DNA of 64,000 bases from Seleniivibrio woodruffii (lineage in GTDB: Bacteria; Chrysiogenota; Deferribacteres; Deferribacterales; Geovibrionaceae). The notes beneath the pieces were generated by a model. That model did not search any database. It was not told the DNA's origin and saw only the letters and a list, made by a program, of their open reading frames with translations. Numbering within the stretch: position 1 is the stretch's first letter; every line of letters starts with the position of its first letter. Positions 27,201 through 34,286 of this stretch are shown here, one piece after another. A program made the position numbers and the translations under genes. Where the stretch lies: NCBI RefSeq assembly GCF_004339245.1, contig NZ_SMGG01000003.1, positions 744,770-808,769 on the forward strand, given 5' to 3'.

Positions 27201-29188
27201 TGACCCTGACGGGCGAGGGCGGAAACACCTATACGCTGGCCGGAACTTACACCGTTGCGGCAACTGCAAACGGATTCAGCCTGACACTGACAGAGACCGA
27301 CCTTCTGAACGTTAAAGGTATTCTGAACTCCAACGGAACAACGGCAGGCGGAAGCGGAACCTTCAACCTTGCGGCGGCTTCCGGCTGGAGTGTTACGAAA
27401 CCTGCGGCTGCGGATGCATCAAACGCTGTGACAGTGAGCGGTTCAGCATCGCCCGCTGTTTCATCCGCAACATACAACGCCGAAACCGGAGTTATCACCG
27501 TTACCGGTTCTAACTTTGTTAAACAGCCCGGTGCGGCAAACGACATAGACGTGACCAAGTTCACCTTCACAGGTCAGGGCGGCAGTGTGACACTCTCAAC
27601 CACTTCCAAGGTTGAGACAAGCTCCGGTTCAACTTTCTCAGTGACCCTGAGCACCGCCGACAAAGCCCTTGTGAATGCTCTTCTGGACAAAAACGGAACT
27701 GCCTCTTCCGGCGGAACCGCATATAACCTTTCTCTGGCCGACGACTGGAACGGACCTGTAACTGGCGGCAACACTGCCGACACCACAAACCCCATAACGG
27801 TGAGCGGTGTCAAGGTTGTTGAAACTGTAGACGGAGTTGCGGTTACAACTGAAACTACTACCGTTACCCAGACATACACCGACCTGAACGGAAACACAGT
27901 GACCCGTGAGGTTGAGACCGAAACGGTGACCGTTGCACCCGTCACCGACACAAGAGTGAATCAGGAAGGACCCGCCGCAACAGCTGAGATCCCGCTGTTC
28001 TGGGGCGAAAGCTCAAGAACGGAGTGGGCTACGGTTGCGAGCCTTCCCGTTGGCGTGGGTATAGCCACCAGCGGCGTTCGCTCACCTGTTGACAACAGAA
28101 CGCTGAACGACGCAATAGGCGACCTGCTTTACTATATCGATACGACCGCACCCACAACAGACGGAGCCAGAACAGGAATGCTGGCGGGCGGTTCGGGCTT
28201 CCTCCAGACACTTTCAGACTCCACCGACACTCTGATAGTGAACAAGGTGACCCTGACAGTTGCCGGAACGGACGTTCCTGCAACACCTGTCGTCATAAGC
28301 GGTACGGCAAACAGTGTAACCACACCCGCAGGAACCGCAACTCCCAAAGAGGCGATCGTTATTGATGCCTCCGCTCTTCCCGCCGGAACACACCTTGACC
28401 TGCAGAACATTGAGTTTGCGGTCATCATAGGCAGCGGAATCACCGTGAGGGGTGGTGACGGAGCCAACATCGTGTTTGCGGGAGAGGGCAGTCAGAACAT
28501 TCTGCTCGGTGCGGATGACGATGAACTCCATGCAGGCGACGGCGACGACTTTGTCGGCTCTCTGGCAGGAAACGACAGAATATTCGGCGAAGGCGGAAAC
28601 GACCGCATGTCCGGCGGCGACGGAAACGACTTTATGCACGGCGGAGACGGAATGGATACCGTGGTCTACAGCGGCAATATGAAGGACTACATCATTACCC
28701 GTGACCATGGTCTGACTTATATCAGCCCCGTTTCCAACCCGTCAGAAAAGGATGTTATCCTGAACTCCGAGCACATCGAGTTTGCCGACGGAACATACAA
28801 TATCGATAACAGCGATGAACTGACATATGTCGCATCGCTCTACACCCAGATTCTCGGCAGACAGCCCGAAGTTGACGGCTTCCAGTACTGGGCAGATCTG
28901 GTTGAAGATCATAACCTGTCTGTGGGCGATATGACCATCTGGTTCATGAAGTCCGCAGAGTATGAAACGGCTGCGGGCGTTGATTTCGACACCCTTTCTG
29001 CGGCAGATCAGGTTGAGCAGCTCTATGTTGCCCTGCTGGGAAGACCTTCGGATGCGGACGGTAAGGCTTACTGGCTGAGTGTTCTGGATTCAGGTCATAC
29101 CATTCAGGATGTTGCGGAAGGCTTCGTTACATCCGTTGAGATGCAGGGTGTGTATAACCTGCCCGACGATTGGAACTTCTTCTCTTAA
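15239..29188 (+). CDS. Giant RTX surface protein/adhesin with DUF4347 and DUF4214 ends
   Basis: 4649 residues with no Sec signal peptide. An N-terminal DUF4347 domain (about 5-165) carries HIISHG and VYGCNVA. Six bacterial adhesin-type repeats of about 145 residues share the core TEYLTIGGTDVALTNGNSV (near 517, 850, 1710, 3499, 3651 and 3804). A kelch-like propeller region spans about 1000-1410. Four IPT-like domains contain LTGEGGNTYTL or a variant (near 1860, 1975, 3955 and 4070). Two tandem modules of about 700 residues (2098-2796 and 2796-3497) each hold a beta-helix segment (GDTILLHDGVYRGQF) and an RTX block (GSGDDVLAGGLGDDTL). A last RTX block (4420-4480) and a DUF4214 domain (4525-4649) end the protein. 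RTX blocks bind calcium after type I secretion, and TolC/PrtD/HlyD-type genes lie 5 kb downstream. A role in adhesion or biofilm is inferred; substrate unknown. Confidence 0.88.
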   Translation: MSSFKQVSFVLNNVENYQQLAAEAGANSEVFIINSELDALEQMAEILQDYSDLDALHIISHGSSGVINLGSVQLSDTNINEYSAVLSVIGSSLSEEGDILVYGCNVASGYEGKSLIASLAQATGADIAASEDLTGAADKGGDWVLEFRSAEINVDSVSAEYAGVLDSVTYTFEVEDPLWSVLSTVSGGFADGYPSSLKYSAPDGNTLVFTLDDPDNAGFSIFQPMTGGELLWSGENDSYSSHPHSISIAMEGGGAFNPTSIKAAWDAAGNYIGNPVDGRPTPDITVTAYDENGDAIPGKSVTIHDVTSPQGFVTFDLSSFGSVYKIVVSTTGADLMLDDLVLDNTPAPSDTALLTFEAGDGTTSGLGTKTVTYDDTGSGVEFTVEATASQIISSSVGGAPDGRADAEALYFGWDEKETSIKVSVESGKAFDLVSFYISNQNGAGNEDFTITTDSGGSYTFTFIDTGSITKQLVTIPAGDADFNGITWFTITSPAGGAFIELDNISVENITAAAADAAPTLAATGATPSYAEGSTTGVDLFSSVTADTNDSGQVFTGFIVTVTNVSDTTEYLTIGGTDVALTNGNSVAVSGGTASVSIAAGTATVTVSGVSLANAAMGTLIDGITYKNLDTTATNGNRVVTVTQITDDGSSSNTAAPNISATVNVSGPIDITFDFEANTSPVSDDTGATVDSTATQTKNGETIEIVSTGGDFSVGAESAIFGMDIGAGFSGDILSFDMMDGDLDSEYASTRIDVDLQSGKYFTLKSISIFDNYNVDHIGQDIKIIASNGTEYTVVIDYEGDDNGGVTVDLSGVAGFDNITSFYIYANGLPMQLVIDNIELVNISSTPVLTAPTLSATGETPTFTEGGSDVDLFDTVTADTNDSGQDFTGFVLTVTNVADTTEYLTIGGTDVALTNGNSVSVSGGTASVSISGGTATVTVTGLNLNDSAFSSLIDGMTYKNTSGSVTIGNRVITVTQVTDEGSSNNTYSPNITSTVTVADSVSSLPYTILLRLTDTLNANFNTMAGYNIDGDKGSAIADSRYAMPDRLSSNMLVHGNLIYAVIYDNNANLYATFAKFDGVDFTFYEGITFSAVSTMVAADDGDVYMLATASTDSSKYYLYKFDAQTETVSKVIDIISHQSIIFEYADGKLYFACNEASGSYISGGVYTYDGTTVSALTISGGSTILGAPSNQSSYVVEFNGTTYIVGSETVGGNSIKNIYKIDGSGNAVKVTSNANQYLHPGQMCEYNGRLYFTLTDLTPSSETSYLYSIGTGASETPQLEWAGTRVYQATVLNGELYVVGGASAYALDLYKYDGSAFNKITNINTANNAYGITNLTYHDGKIYFLATAGIDNLRSLYAYDGTSTELIVSYTDLGGSGIRNELVNDIYNSTPLDIFNGNMAAFLTGARGIVYGESGDVITVAPNLVITDVDGNNITGATVEFSEGFQAGDLLAITEASGITASYNSSTGVLTLSGTATIAEYQAVLRTLELTAADETGDRVLLLRVTDESGTTSSATNLNAFASVAIADSESETVIVDFASMPTGLAESGWAGECSVASSNLDNIKFIMTASAVGTSLGSIVTQSDSGGGLQYNATDDTMYASVNNAWDLTTIRNVMSLVIASENGESFEFHGFTVKGSVMSLSGMNIVGYKDGVQVAQQSVAALSNSVNNIVLSSDFDDVDVVWITRVAGTFRAQFDDFIIIEKVSSAFAAPTLSATGATPVFDEASGTVVDLFSTVTADTNDSGQVFTGLKLTVTNVADTTEYLTIDGTDVALTNGNSVSVSGGTASVSISGGTATVTLTGFSLSNTDMGTLVDGITYKNDDSTATAGNRVVTITQITDDGASANTAALSISSTVTVREPSITSATYDASTGELVVTGAGLTAGDSIDTTKLTITGEGGNTYTLAGSYTVTASSATSFTVTLDATDQLFVEGLLNKNGTSSAGSTTFNLGAAAEWTAGAPADSTGNGVTVSNLSAPAISGVSYNAFTGVLTVTGTNFVHQPGAANDIDVSAFTFTGEGGGTYSLTNTSDVEITSATSFTVTLSATDEAAVEAILNANGTSSSDSTVYNIAVADNWNGPVTGGDISDSTTAVNVTGHGTAPVLDLNGGTAGTDVTLTLGAAESGLAPSVVISDVENDVSGWDGSTLTVQRVDSGGAADGCAHDVFSFVSVDNFVVNGSGITHGADSNGTLSTTGGTQFATWSYTTADGKLLISFDSDATTALVQEVASSIGYENATPYGDAVIEFSLYDGMITTKSEVTVTSNIIHVTQTDYDTDGDAADGLSLYEALAIAKDGDTILLHDGVYRGQFDITKAVTIDALNGENGNVVIESPDADDLVQVLPDMMTNNGRWRMPVLNVNTSGDAGTVTIKNITVDGRDQGLADGFANNKDLLGIGIVNSNVLIDNVSLSNFRCEDSGEWGWGENFPIMAEADSSLSSVVNVTIQNSDISNFQKTGIVGWGPMLNLTVDSTTITGSGTAGVAGQNGIQVGSGGLRTGTTATITNNTITNFGFLSSVYAASGVLIVNAGDLTITGNTFEGTADGSGRFSGVGINDVLNGTIEMNVSGNTFTNADYGILNEAYITHILTVGTNDFSGATIAVHDSYIIADPSTELPFDNATTISIHSTASPAVGAVAYYLYDGDDSFTDTGSVDSVVYGGGGDDTITTGSGDDVLAGGLGDDTLTGGAGEDVFLFQAQETVPEAPTVVVYDITDFGVDTITDMTQSDAIRVTGADFSDHIVLEGDGTNVEAASMQVSYDSGTNTTSLFIDTDGSDGADLQINLSGEFSASQFGFNGADIFIGAPTLDLNGAGGGTDVSVTLASAATGLIPAVEISDAENDIAGWNGASLTVQRVDSSGNADGSEYDVFGFAAASGITVTGSITEGADSNGTLSSGGTSFATWSYSSADGKLTIDFNGNATTALVQSAAEAISYTNDTPFGDANIQVTLDDGVRTVTSEVTVTSNIIHVTQTDFDTDGDAADGFSLAEALAMAQDGDTILIHEGVYRGQFSITKAVTIDAFQGGNVVIESPDTADLQAVNPTELTNNGRWRMPVINVDTNGSAGTVIIKNITIDGRDQAVMDLNNGSGDFIGIGIANSNVVVDGVTIKNIRSSDSDMWGESENYGILAEAGSALFTPVSVTVTNSDIYNYQKTGIVGWGPNLDITITDNDITGAGVDGTCGQNGIQIGSSNTDRYGTTATITGNTISDLGFENNVYGATGIILRQTGDVTVSDNTISGTVDGSGNCAGVTVYQGLNGVTITVEDNVFNNTDYAIFNEFQSSGVILNVNGNDFSGSVLAILDSHGLPDTVWGNNTFGSSATSLTVNSSGTPMSGKLSYYLFDGDDTLTDTGSVDSVIYGGGGNDTLTAGSGDDILVGGLGDDTLTGGDGNDVFLFEAVEYYPESTTEVMYNVTDFGTDLIKDFSEDDIIRISGADFDNHNAVAGNGTNVLADTMQVSYDSGTDKTTLYIDTDGINGADLVVKLDGEFEATDFLMSGTDIRYEVNVAPTVSLTALGGTSDQTTTAPIALFDASAADTGNNSQTFSSLTLTVEGVEDAAEYIVIDSVEIALTNGNSVSVAGGTASVALVNGTATLVLSGLALSNSQILSLIDSIAYTNDEDEPTIGDRVITLTEIKDSGNAANTVTPNIASTVSVNLYSEPELTVTGSDVTFTEKGEDAVSLFEITAADTGDSGQTFTGIRLTVTNVADATEYLVIGGAEVALVNGTSVSVAGGTASVTVVNGTATLVLSGIDLDNTEMAALVGGISYLNTDTTLTAGDRVITITEVTDSGTVSNVSTPNVSATVSVEDLFTIPTVTVAAAGGTLAYAATTPVDLFGTVTSADTGDEGESFTGLKLTVTNVSDSTEIITIGGVDVALTNGTSVSVAGGTASVTVVNGTATVTLTGLDLDAAELGTLVDGAAYKNTGITPTGGNRVVTLTEISDSGAENNTVTPNVSSTVSVTASPAITNAAFNAAAGVITVTGTGLAAGDVIDATKLTLTGEGGNTYTLAGTYTVAATANGFSLTLTETDLLNVKGILNSNGTTAGGSGTFNLAAASGWSVTKPAAADASNAVTVSGSASPAVSSATYNAETGVITVTGSNFVKQPGAANDIDVTKFTFTGQGGSVTLSTTSKVETSSGSTFSVTLSTADKALVNALLDKNGTASSGGTAYNLSLADDWNGPVTGGNTADTTNPITVSGVKVVETVDGVAVTTETTTVTQTYTDLNGNTVTREVETETVTVAPVTDTRVNQEGPAATAEIPLFWGESSRTEWATVASLPVGVGIATSGVRSPVDNRTLNDAIGDLLYYIDTTAPTTDGARTGMLAGGSGFLQTLSDSTDTLIVNKVTLTVAGTDVPATPVVISGTANSVTTPAGTATPKEAIVIDASALPAGTHLDLQNIEFAVIIGSGITVRGGDGANIVFAGEGSQNILLGADDDELHAGDGDDFVGSLAGNDRIFGEGGNDRMSGGDGNDFMHGGDGMDTVVYSGNMKDYIITRDHGLTYISPVSNPSEKDVILNSEHIEFADGTYNIDNSDELTYVASLYTQILGRQPEVDGFQYWADLVEDHNLSVGDMTIWFMKSAEYETAAGVDFDTLSAADQVEQLYVALLGRPSDADGKAYWLSVLDSGHTIQDVAEGFVTSVEMQGVYNLPDDWNFFS

Positions 29189-29216
29189 GGGCGGAAGTTT
29201 AAAAATATAATGAAAG

Positions 29217-29248
29217 CTCCGGAGCCTTTCAGGTTCCGGAGTTTTTTT
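29217..29248 (+). terminator. Terminator after the giant surface-protein gene
   Basis: CTCCGGA and TCCGGAG arms, extended by GCC/GGT, around a short loop, then a run of seven T. It lies 28 bp past the stop, so the downstream export genes probably have separate or read-through transcription. Confidence 0.88.
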
Positions 29249-29321
29249 GTTGATTGCCGTTGCCGTGTCTTTAATGATATGTCATTATCGAATATATATT
29301 TTTTTCGGGACGACGGGGACT

Positions 29322-30110
29322 ATGCAGGATATTTTGGTCAGTGTGTGGCGATACAGATATTTTATTTTCAGCTCCGCAGCAGGCGAGTTTCAGGCCAGAT
29401 TTGCCAGAAGCAGACTCGGCGGGTTCTGGGGTGTTCTGGGGCCGCTCTGCCAGTCGGCGGTGTATGCTCTGGTGCTCTCCTCCGTGCTTTCGGACAGGTT
29501 CGGCGGCGGGTCTCATCCCTATGCCGCATATCTGCTTGCGGGCACTCTGGGCTGGGCTTTCTTCTCCGAGGTGATCCTTGCGTGCGTCAACGTTTTCACA
29601 GGTAACGCCAATCTCATTAAAAAGGTAAGCTTTCCGGGGATTGTTCTCCCGTTTTCTGCGGCTGTTTCGGCAGGTATCAATGCCGTTCTGCTCCTTTTTG
29701 CAGTTCTGACCGTTTTTTTCATCTCCGGCTGGCCGCTCAGCGTCCACATCCTCTGGATTCCTCTTATCTACGGAGTTTCCTTGATATTTGCCATGGGTTT
29801 CGGACTGATCCTGGGGGTTCTGACCGTTTTTATAAGAGATATCAGGCACGGTGCGCAGATTCTGATGCAGCTGTGGTTCTGGCTGACACCCGTTGTCTAT
29901 GCCGAAGGGATGATCCCCGAAAAATACAGATACCTTCTGAAGCTCAATCCCGCATATCCTGTGGTGAGCGGTTTTCAGGACGTGCTTGTATACGGCAGAA
30001 TGCCCGACTTGGGGCATTTGGCGATGACAGCCGCTCTGGGTGCGGTTCTTATTCTGTTTGCCCTGACGCTTTACAGGAAGGCGGCGGGCGAAATGGCGGA
30101 TGTGCTGTGA
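29322..30110 (+). CDS. wzm: ABC-2 type polysaccharide export permease (Wzm-like)
   Basis: 262 residues from the ATG at 29322 (MQDILVSVWRYRYFI), chosen because homologous permeases begin this way; an upstream extension would run into the terminator. About six hydrophobic segments and the family's WGVLGPLCQ, FIRDIRHG and LWFWLTPVVY motifs are visible. It forms the inner-membrane channel that exports a lipid-linked glycan with the ATPase encoded next. The GTG of the ATPase overlaps its TGA. Confidence 0.88.
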   Translation: MQDILVSVWRYRYFIFSSAAGEFQARFARSRLGGFWGVLGPLCQSAVYALVLSSVLSDRFGGGSHPYAAYLLAGTLGWAFFSEVILACVNVFTGNANLIKKVSFPGIVLPFSAAVSAGINAVLLLFAVLTVFFISGWPLSVHILWIPLIYGVSLIFAMGFGLILGVLTVFIRDIRHGAQILMQLWFWLTPVVYAEGMIPEKYRYLLKLNPAYPVVSGFQDVLVYGRMPDLGHLAMTAALGAVLILFALTLYRKAAGEMADVL

Positions 30111-31324
30111 AGGTGCTCAGTGTTTCGGGTATCGGCAAAACATACAGAACCTACGGCTCGGAGCTGAGACGCATTGCCTCATGGTTCGGAATAGGCAGTG
30201 GCGGATTCCGTGAGAGCAGAGTGCTTGAGGAAGTCAGCTTCTCCATGGAGCCGGGCGAGGCCGTGGGCATAGCCGGACACAACGGTGCGGGCAAAAGCAC
30301 ACTGCTTAAGATAATAGCGGGAATGACCAGACCATCCGAAGGGCGCATTGAGCTTAAGGGAACTGTTTCTGCCATCATTGAGCTGGGGCTGGGGTTCAAC
30401 CCGGAGTTCACCGGAAGGCAGAACGCCGCACATTATCTGGGTATGACGGGTTTTCAGCCGGATGAGATACGCAGGGCGATTCCGTTTATCGAGGAGTTTT
30501 CGGAGCTGGGAGGGTATTTCGAAATGCCTCTCAGGGTCTATTCCAGCGGAATGCAGGTAAGGCTGGCGTTTGCGGCGGCAACGGCTTTCAGACCGGATGT
30601 GCTGATAGTTGACGAGGCTCTGGCTGTGGGCGACGCATATTTTCAGCATAAGAGTTTCGGCAGGATAAAGGAGTTCCGTGACAGCGGAACGGCGGTTCTT
30701 CTGGTCTCCCACGACAGGCAGGCGCTTCAGAGCGTCTGCGGAAGGGTCATTCTTCTGGACGGCGGAAAGCAGGTTATGGACGGCAGTCCGGCGGACGTTT
30801 TGGACTATTACAACGGGCTGATGGCGGTTCGGGGTGCGGCGGCGGTGAGCCAGACAGCCGTTACCGGAGGACGGATGCAGACAGTTTCAGGCACAGGCGA
30901 GGCCAAGACCGAATCGGTGGGTCTGTTTGATGCCGACGGAAACAGGGTGACGGTGCTCAAGGTGGGGCAGGCTGTTGAACTGCGGGCAGAAGTGGCGGTA
31001 TATGCACATGTGGGCACGCTGAATTTCGGATACATGCTTAAAGACAGGCTGGGGCAGACGGTCTACGGCACAAACACATGGTTCACCGGACAGGCTTTTT
31101 CCGCTGAGGCGGGAGACAGATACATTTTCACCGTACGGTTCAGCGCCGACATGGGAGTGGGCAGCTATTCGGTCACCACAACCCTTACCGACGGGCTTTC
31201 CCATCTGGACCACAACTGCGAATGGAGGGATTTTGCCCTGATGTTCGAGGTTGTTAATACTGATAAAACACATTTCGAGGGGCACAGTCATATCCCCTCG
31301 GTGATAGAGATAGAGAAGAGATGA
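30107..31324 (+). CDS. wzt: ABC polysaccharide export ATPase with carbohydrate-binding tail (Wzt-like)
   Basis: 405 residues from a GTG overlapping the permease stop (GTGA). The ABC domain has Walker A GHNGAGKST near residue 57, signature YSSGMQVRLAF, Walker B DVLIVDEAL and the switch histidine VSHD. Residues from about 270 onward form the extra beta-rich domain of Wzt proteins, which in O8/O9a-type systems recognises the capped end of the glycan. This suggests a chain-terminated polymer. Stop overlaps the next gene (ATGA). Confidence 0.88.
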   Translation: MKVLSVSGIGKTYRTYGSELRRIASWFGIGSGGFRESRVLEEVSFSMEPGEAVGIAGHNGAGKSTLLKIIAGMTRPSEGRIELKGTVSAIIELGLGFNPEFTGRQNAAHYLGMTGFQPDEIRRAIPFIEEFSELGGYFEMPLRVYSSGMQVRLAFAAATAFRPDVLIVDEALAVGDAYFQHKSFGRIKEFRDSGTAVLLVSHDRQALQSVCGRVILLDGGKQVMDGSPADVLDYYNGLMAVRGAAAVSQTAVTGGRMQTVSGTGEAKTESVGLFDADGNRVTVLKVGQAVELRAEVAVYAHVGTLNFGYMLKDRLGQTVYGTNTWFTGQAFSAEAGDRYIFTVRFSADMGVGSYSVTTTLTDGLSHLDHNCEWRDFALMFEVVNTDKTHFEGHSHIPSVIEIEKR

Positions 31325-31536
31325 ACAGACAAAAGGTTAAGAAGATACTGAGGCGGACGGCGGACATGCTGTTCAAAGTGCCTTATGCAAAAAGAATATT
31401 TCTGGCGGTTCTGCCGGAGTCCCTGACTGACAGGATATTTTACCGTCTGGGGATCCCGTCACTGAAACCGGGGCTGAGCCGTGAGGGACTTGGTATTCTT
31501 AAAAAACTTAAAGACATCAGGAGCGGCAGAGCATGA
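31321..31536 (+). CDS. Small basic protein of unknown function in the glycan operon
   Basis: 71 residues, rich in lysine and arginine (MNRQKVKKILRRTADML start). Its start overlaps the Wzt stop, and its end overlaps the glycosyltransferase start, each as ATGA. This tight coupling argues that it is really translated. No domain recognised; possibly an amphipathic membrane-associated partner of the glycosyltransferase. Confidence 0.6.
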   Translation: MNRQKVKKILRRTADMLFKVPYAKRIFLAVLPESLTDRIFYRLGIPSLKPGLSREGLGILKKLKDIRSGRA

Positions 31537-34238
31537 GGGTTCTGCTGAGGCTCAATGACGGCTCGGATTTTGAAGGGGCAAAGAGGCAGATATCCGCAGA
31601 GGATGATGTACGCCTGCTCTATGTGGGCAGTGAGCCGCTGAGGGTTCGTGAGTATTTCTCAGAAGTTCTTCCGCCCGAAAGGATAGTTGCCGTTAAAGAT
31701 GTCGGCGTAAAGGGGCTTGCTGAGTATGCGGCTTCCCTGATGAATCCTGTTTCGGGAGGGGATACTTCAACGGCGGACACTAAAAAAATAGCGGTGGTGT
31801 CGCCTCTGCCCCCGGTGAACTCCGGCATTGCGGGCTACACTGCTGAGCTGGCCGAAGGGCTTGTTAAGTTTTATGACGTTGACCTTATCACCGTTCAGGA
31901 TACTTCTGATGTAACTTCCGTTCCTGCCGGTTGTACGGTCAGAAGTGTTTCGTATTTCAAAAAGAATTATGGACGATACGACAGAGTGCTCTATCAGATG
32001 GGAAACTCCGGACACCATGCCCACATGCTGAAACTGATGCGAACCTGTCCGGGTGCTGTTGTCCTCCACGATTTCTATCTGGGACATCTTATGGCGTGGA
32101 TGCAGTATATGGAGCTGGCTTCGGACTACCTGACCGAAGCGGTGCTGTTTTCCCACGGCATAGGCGGGCTCAGATATCTGGCTGAGAACGGGCACGAGAA
32201 GACAATGTGGCATCTGCCCGCCAACAGAGAGATTTTTTCCGGGAGCGTCGGCGTTCTGGTACACTCGGAATATGCCCGGAAACTGGCTGAAAGATACTAC
32301 GGCGGCGAATATTCCGACCGTGTCCGTGTTGTGCCGCAGGTGCACCGTGAGTCTGAAAAGACCTGCCGTGAATCTGCCAGAAAAACACTGGGGCTTAGCG
32401 GCTCTGAGCGCATTGTCTGCTCCTTCGGACACATTGGCAGTGTGAAGGACAGCGTGCGGCTGGCAAGGGTTTTCAGAAACATATCCGGCATGAGGCTGAT
32501 ATTTGTGGGAGGTCATACAGACCCCGCCTATGAAAAGCTGATGAACGAAACCATTGAAGGAACGGATATCGTTGTCACAGGCAATGTGTCCGACGAGACC
32601 TATGCAGATTACCTTAAGGCGGCCGATATGGCCGTTCAGCTCAGAACGGCAAACAGGGGCGAAACTTCCCGTGCTGTTCTGGACTGCATGGCAAACGGTC
32701 TGCCGGTGATCATAAACGCTGACGGCGCAATGGCGGAGATCCCGTCCGATTGTGTGAAGGTGCTGGACGGGAACTGCACCGACGAACTGCTGGCGGCCGC
32801 CATAACGGAACTGATGGACGATAAGGACAAAATGGAAAAACTCTCCGCAAACGGCAGAACCTACATTAAGAAATGTTCTCCTCTGTCCGCAGGGCGCAGG
32901 GTCTATGAGGAGCTTGAAAGCCTTTACTCGGAGGACTGCGAAACGCATTTCGACAGATTCCTTGAGGACGGGGCGGAAGATATCAGAAAACTGGACGACA
33001 AGGGGCTTGAGCGGCTGACAAAAGCCATCATCCACTGCCGTTCGGTGATTAAAAGAAAATATATTTACGTTGATATATCAGTCGTATACAGAACAGACCA
33101 CCGCACAGGGATTCAGCGGGTGGTGCGCTCGGTTCTGCGTGGACTTGCCACAGGCAGGGTCTACGGGCATTTCATCATGCCTGTGTACATTGCCGACGCG
33201 GGCGGGCGCAAATGCTACCGCAAAGCCCCTGAGTATGCGGCGAAGCTGATAACAGAGTTCGGAGGCAAACCCTATATGGATGAGCTTCTGGAGCTTGAGG
33301 ATTCCGGCGATATTATAGAACCCTGTCAGGGAGATATCTTTCTGGGGGTGGACTTTGACGCTGTCAAGGTTTACGAAGCCCACAGAGAGGGACTGTTTGC
33401 CGGATGGCGGGAGCGGGGCGCAGGGGTGCATTTCGTAGTGTACGACCTTCTGCCGCTGAGATTTCCGCAGTATTTTCCCCACTATGCCGAAAGTGTCCAT
33501 GCCGACTGGCTCTATGCAATAGGTATGTCTGCCCACAGCCTGATATGTATATCCGCCGCAGTTGCGGATGAGCTTAAGGAATGGCTGAAAACCAACATTC
33601 CCGAATGCAGGGCGAGGGTCGGATGGTTTCATCTGGGGGCGGATATTGATGCATCCATGCCGCAGAGGGGACTGCCCGATGGTGCGGAAAAATTCATAGC
33701 AGAGTGTGCAGACACCGCAACTTTCCTTATGGTGGGCACTGTGGAACCCAGAAAAGGGCACTATCAGGCGGTGAAGGCCTTTGAGGTTCTTCTGGACGGC
33801 GGAGCAGATGCCCGACTGGTGGTAGCGGGCAGGTTCGGCTGGCTTGCGGACGAGACTGTGAGAGCCATTGAGAACAGCAGGTATTACAACAAAAAAATAT
33901 TCTGGCTGAAAAATGCCGCAGACGACTATCTGGAGCGGCTCTATTCCGCTTCCGCATGCCTTCTGGCGGCAAGCTACGGCGAGGGGTTCGGGCTTCCGCT
34001 GATAGAGGCGGCGCAGAAGGGTCTGGCGGTCATTGCCAGAGATATACCCGTGTTCCGTGAGGTTGCGGGGGGTAACGCTTTCTTCTTTTCCGAAGCCACT
34101 GCGAGCGGACTGGCGCAGAGGATGGCTGACTGGCTGAGACTTTATGAAGCGGACAAGCACCCCAAAAGCGGCGCAATGGGGTATCTGACATGGGACGAAA
34201 GCACGGCGAAGCTAAAAGAACTGATAGTTAAATATTAA
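31533..34238 (+). CDS. Bidomain glycosyltransferase (two GT4-type domains)
   Basis: 901 residues with two GT-B glycosyltransferases in tandem. Domain 1 (about 85-470) begins with IAVVSPLPPVNSGIAGYTAE, the donor-side N-terminal loop of GT4 enzymes, and has RGETSRAVLDCM. Domain 2 (about 515-895) begins YIYVDISVVYRTDHRTGIQR and has the E-x7-E motif in EGFGLPLIEA. Multi-domain GT4 enzymes of this kind build repeat-unit O-antigens in Wzm/Wzt systems such as WbdA. Sugar and acceptor cannot be told from sequence. It may build the exported glycan or modify the giant protein. Confidence 0.82.
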   Translation: MRVLLRLNDGSDFEGAKRQISAEDDVRLLYVGSEPLRVREYFSEVLPPERIVAVKDVGVKGLAEYAASLMNPVSGGDTSTADTKKIAVVSPLPPVNSGIAGYTAELAEGLVKFYDVDLITVQDTSDVTSVPAGCTVRSVSYFKKNYGRYDRVLYQMGNSGHHAHMLKLMRTCPGAVVLHDFYLGHLMAWMQYMELASDYLTEAVLFSHGIGGLRYLAENGHEKTMWHLPANREIFSGSVGVLVHSEYARKLAERYYGGEYSDRVRVVPQVHRESEKTCRESARKTLGLSGSERIVCSFGHIGSVKDSVRLARVFRNISGMRLIFVGGHTDPAYEKLMNETIEGTDIVVTGNVSDETYADYLKAADMAVQLRTANRGETSRAVLDCMANGLPVIINADGAMAEIPSDCVKVLDGNCTDELLAAAITELMDDKDKMEKLSANGRTYIKKCSPLSAGRRVYEELESLYSEDCETHFDRFLEDGAEDIRKLDDKGLERLTKAIIHCRSVIKRKYIYVDISVVYRTDHRTGIQRVVRSVLRGLATGRVYGHFIMPVYIADAGGRKCYRKAPEYAAKLITEFGGKPYMDELLELEDSGDIIEPCQGDIFLGVDFDAVKVYEAHREGLFAGWRERGAGVHFVVYDLLPLRFPQYFPHYAESVHADWLYAIGMSAHSLICISAAVADELKEWLKTNIPECRARVGWFHLGADIDASMPQRGLPDGAEKFIAECADTATFLMVGTVEPRKGHYQAVKAFEVLLDGGADARLVVAGRFGWLADETVRAIENSRYYNKKIFWLKNAADDYLERLYSASACLLAASYGEGFGLPLIEAAQKGLAVIARDIPVFREVAGGNAFFFSEATASGLAQRMADWLRLYEADKHPKSGAMGYLTWDESTAKLKELIVKY

Positions 34239-34286
34239 CTGTATTTTATGATATATTCTTAATAATTTCAAACGGCGGTGGCGTTT

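Noticed and set aside
31767-33035. 422-codon minus-strand open frame over the glycosyltransferase gene
   Set aside because: The composition (His, Gln, Arg, Cys-rich) and lack of motifs fit a shadow; the plus-strand enzyme has clear GT4 motifs.
33078-34160. 360-codon minus-strand open frame over the second glycosyltransferase domain
   Set aside because: Shadow of the plus-strand gene; no recognisable domain or start signal.
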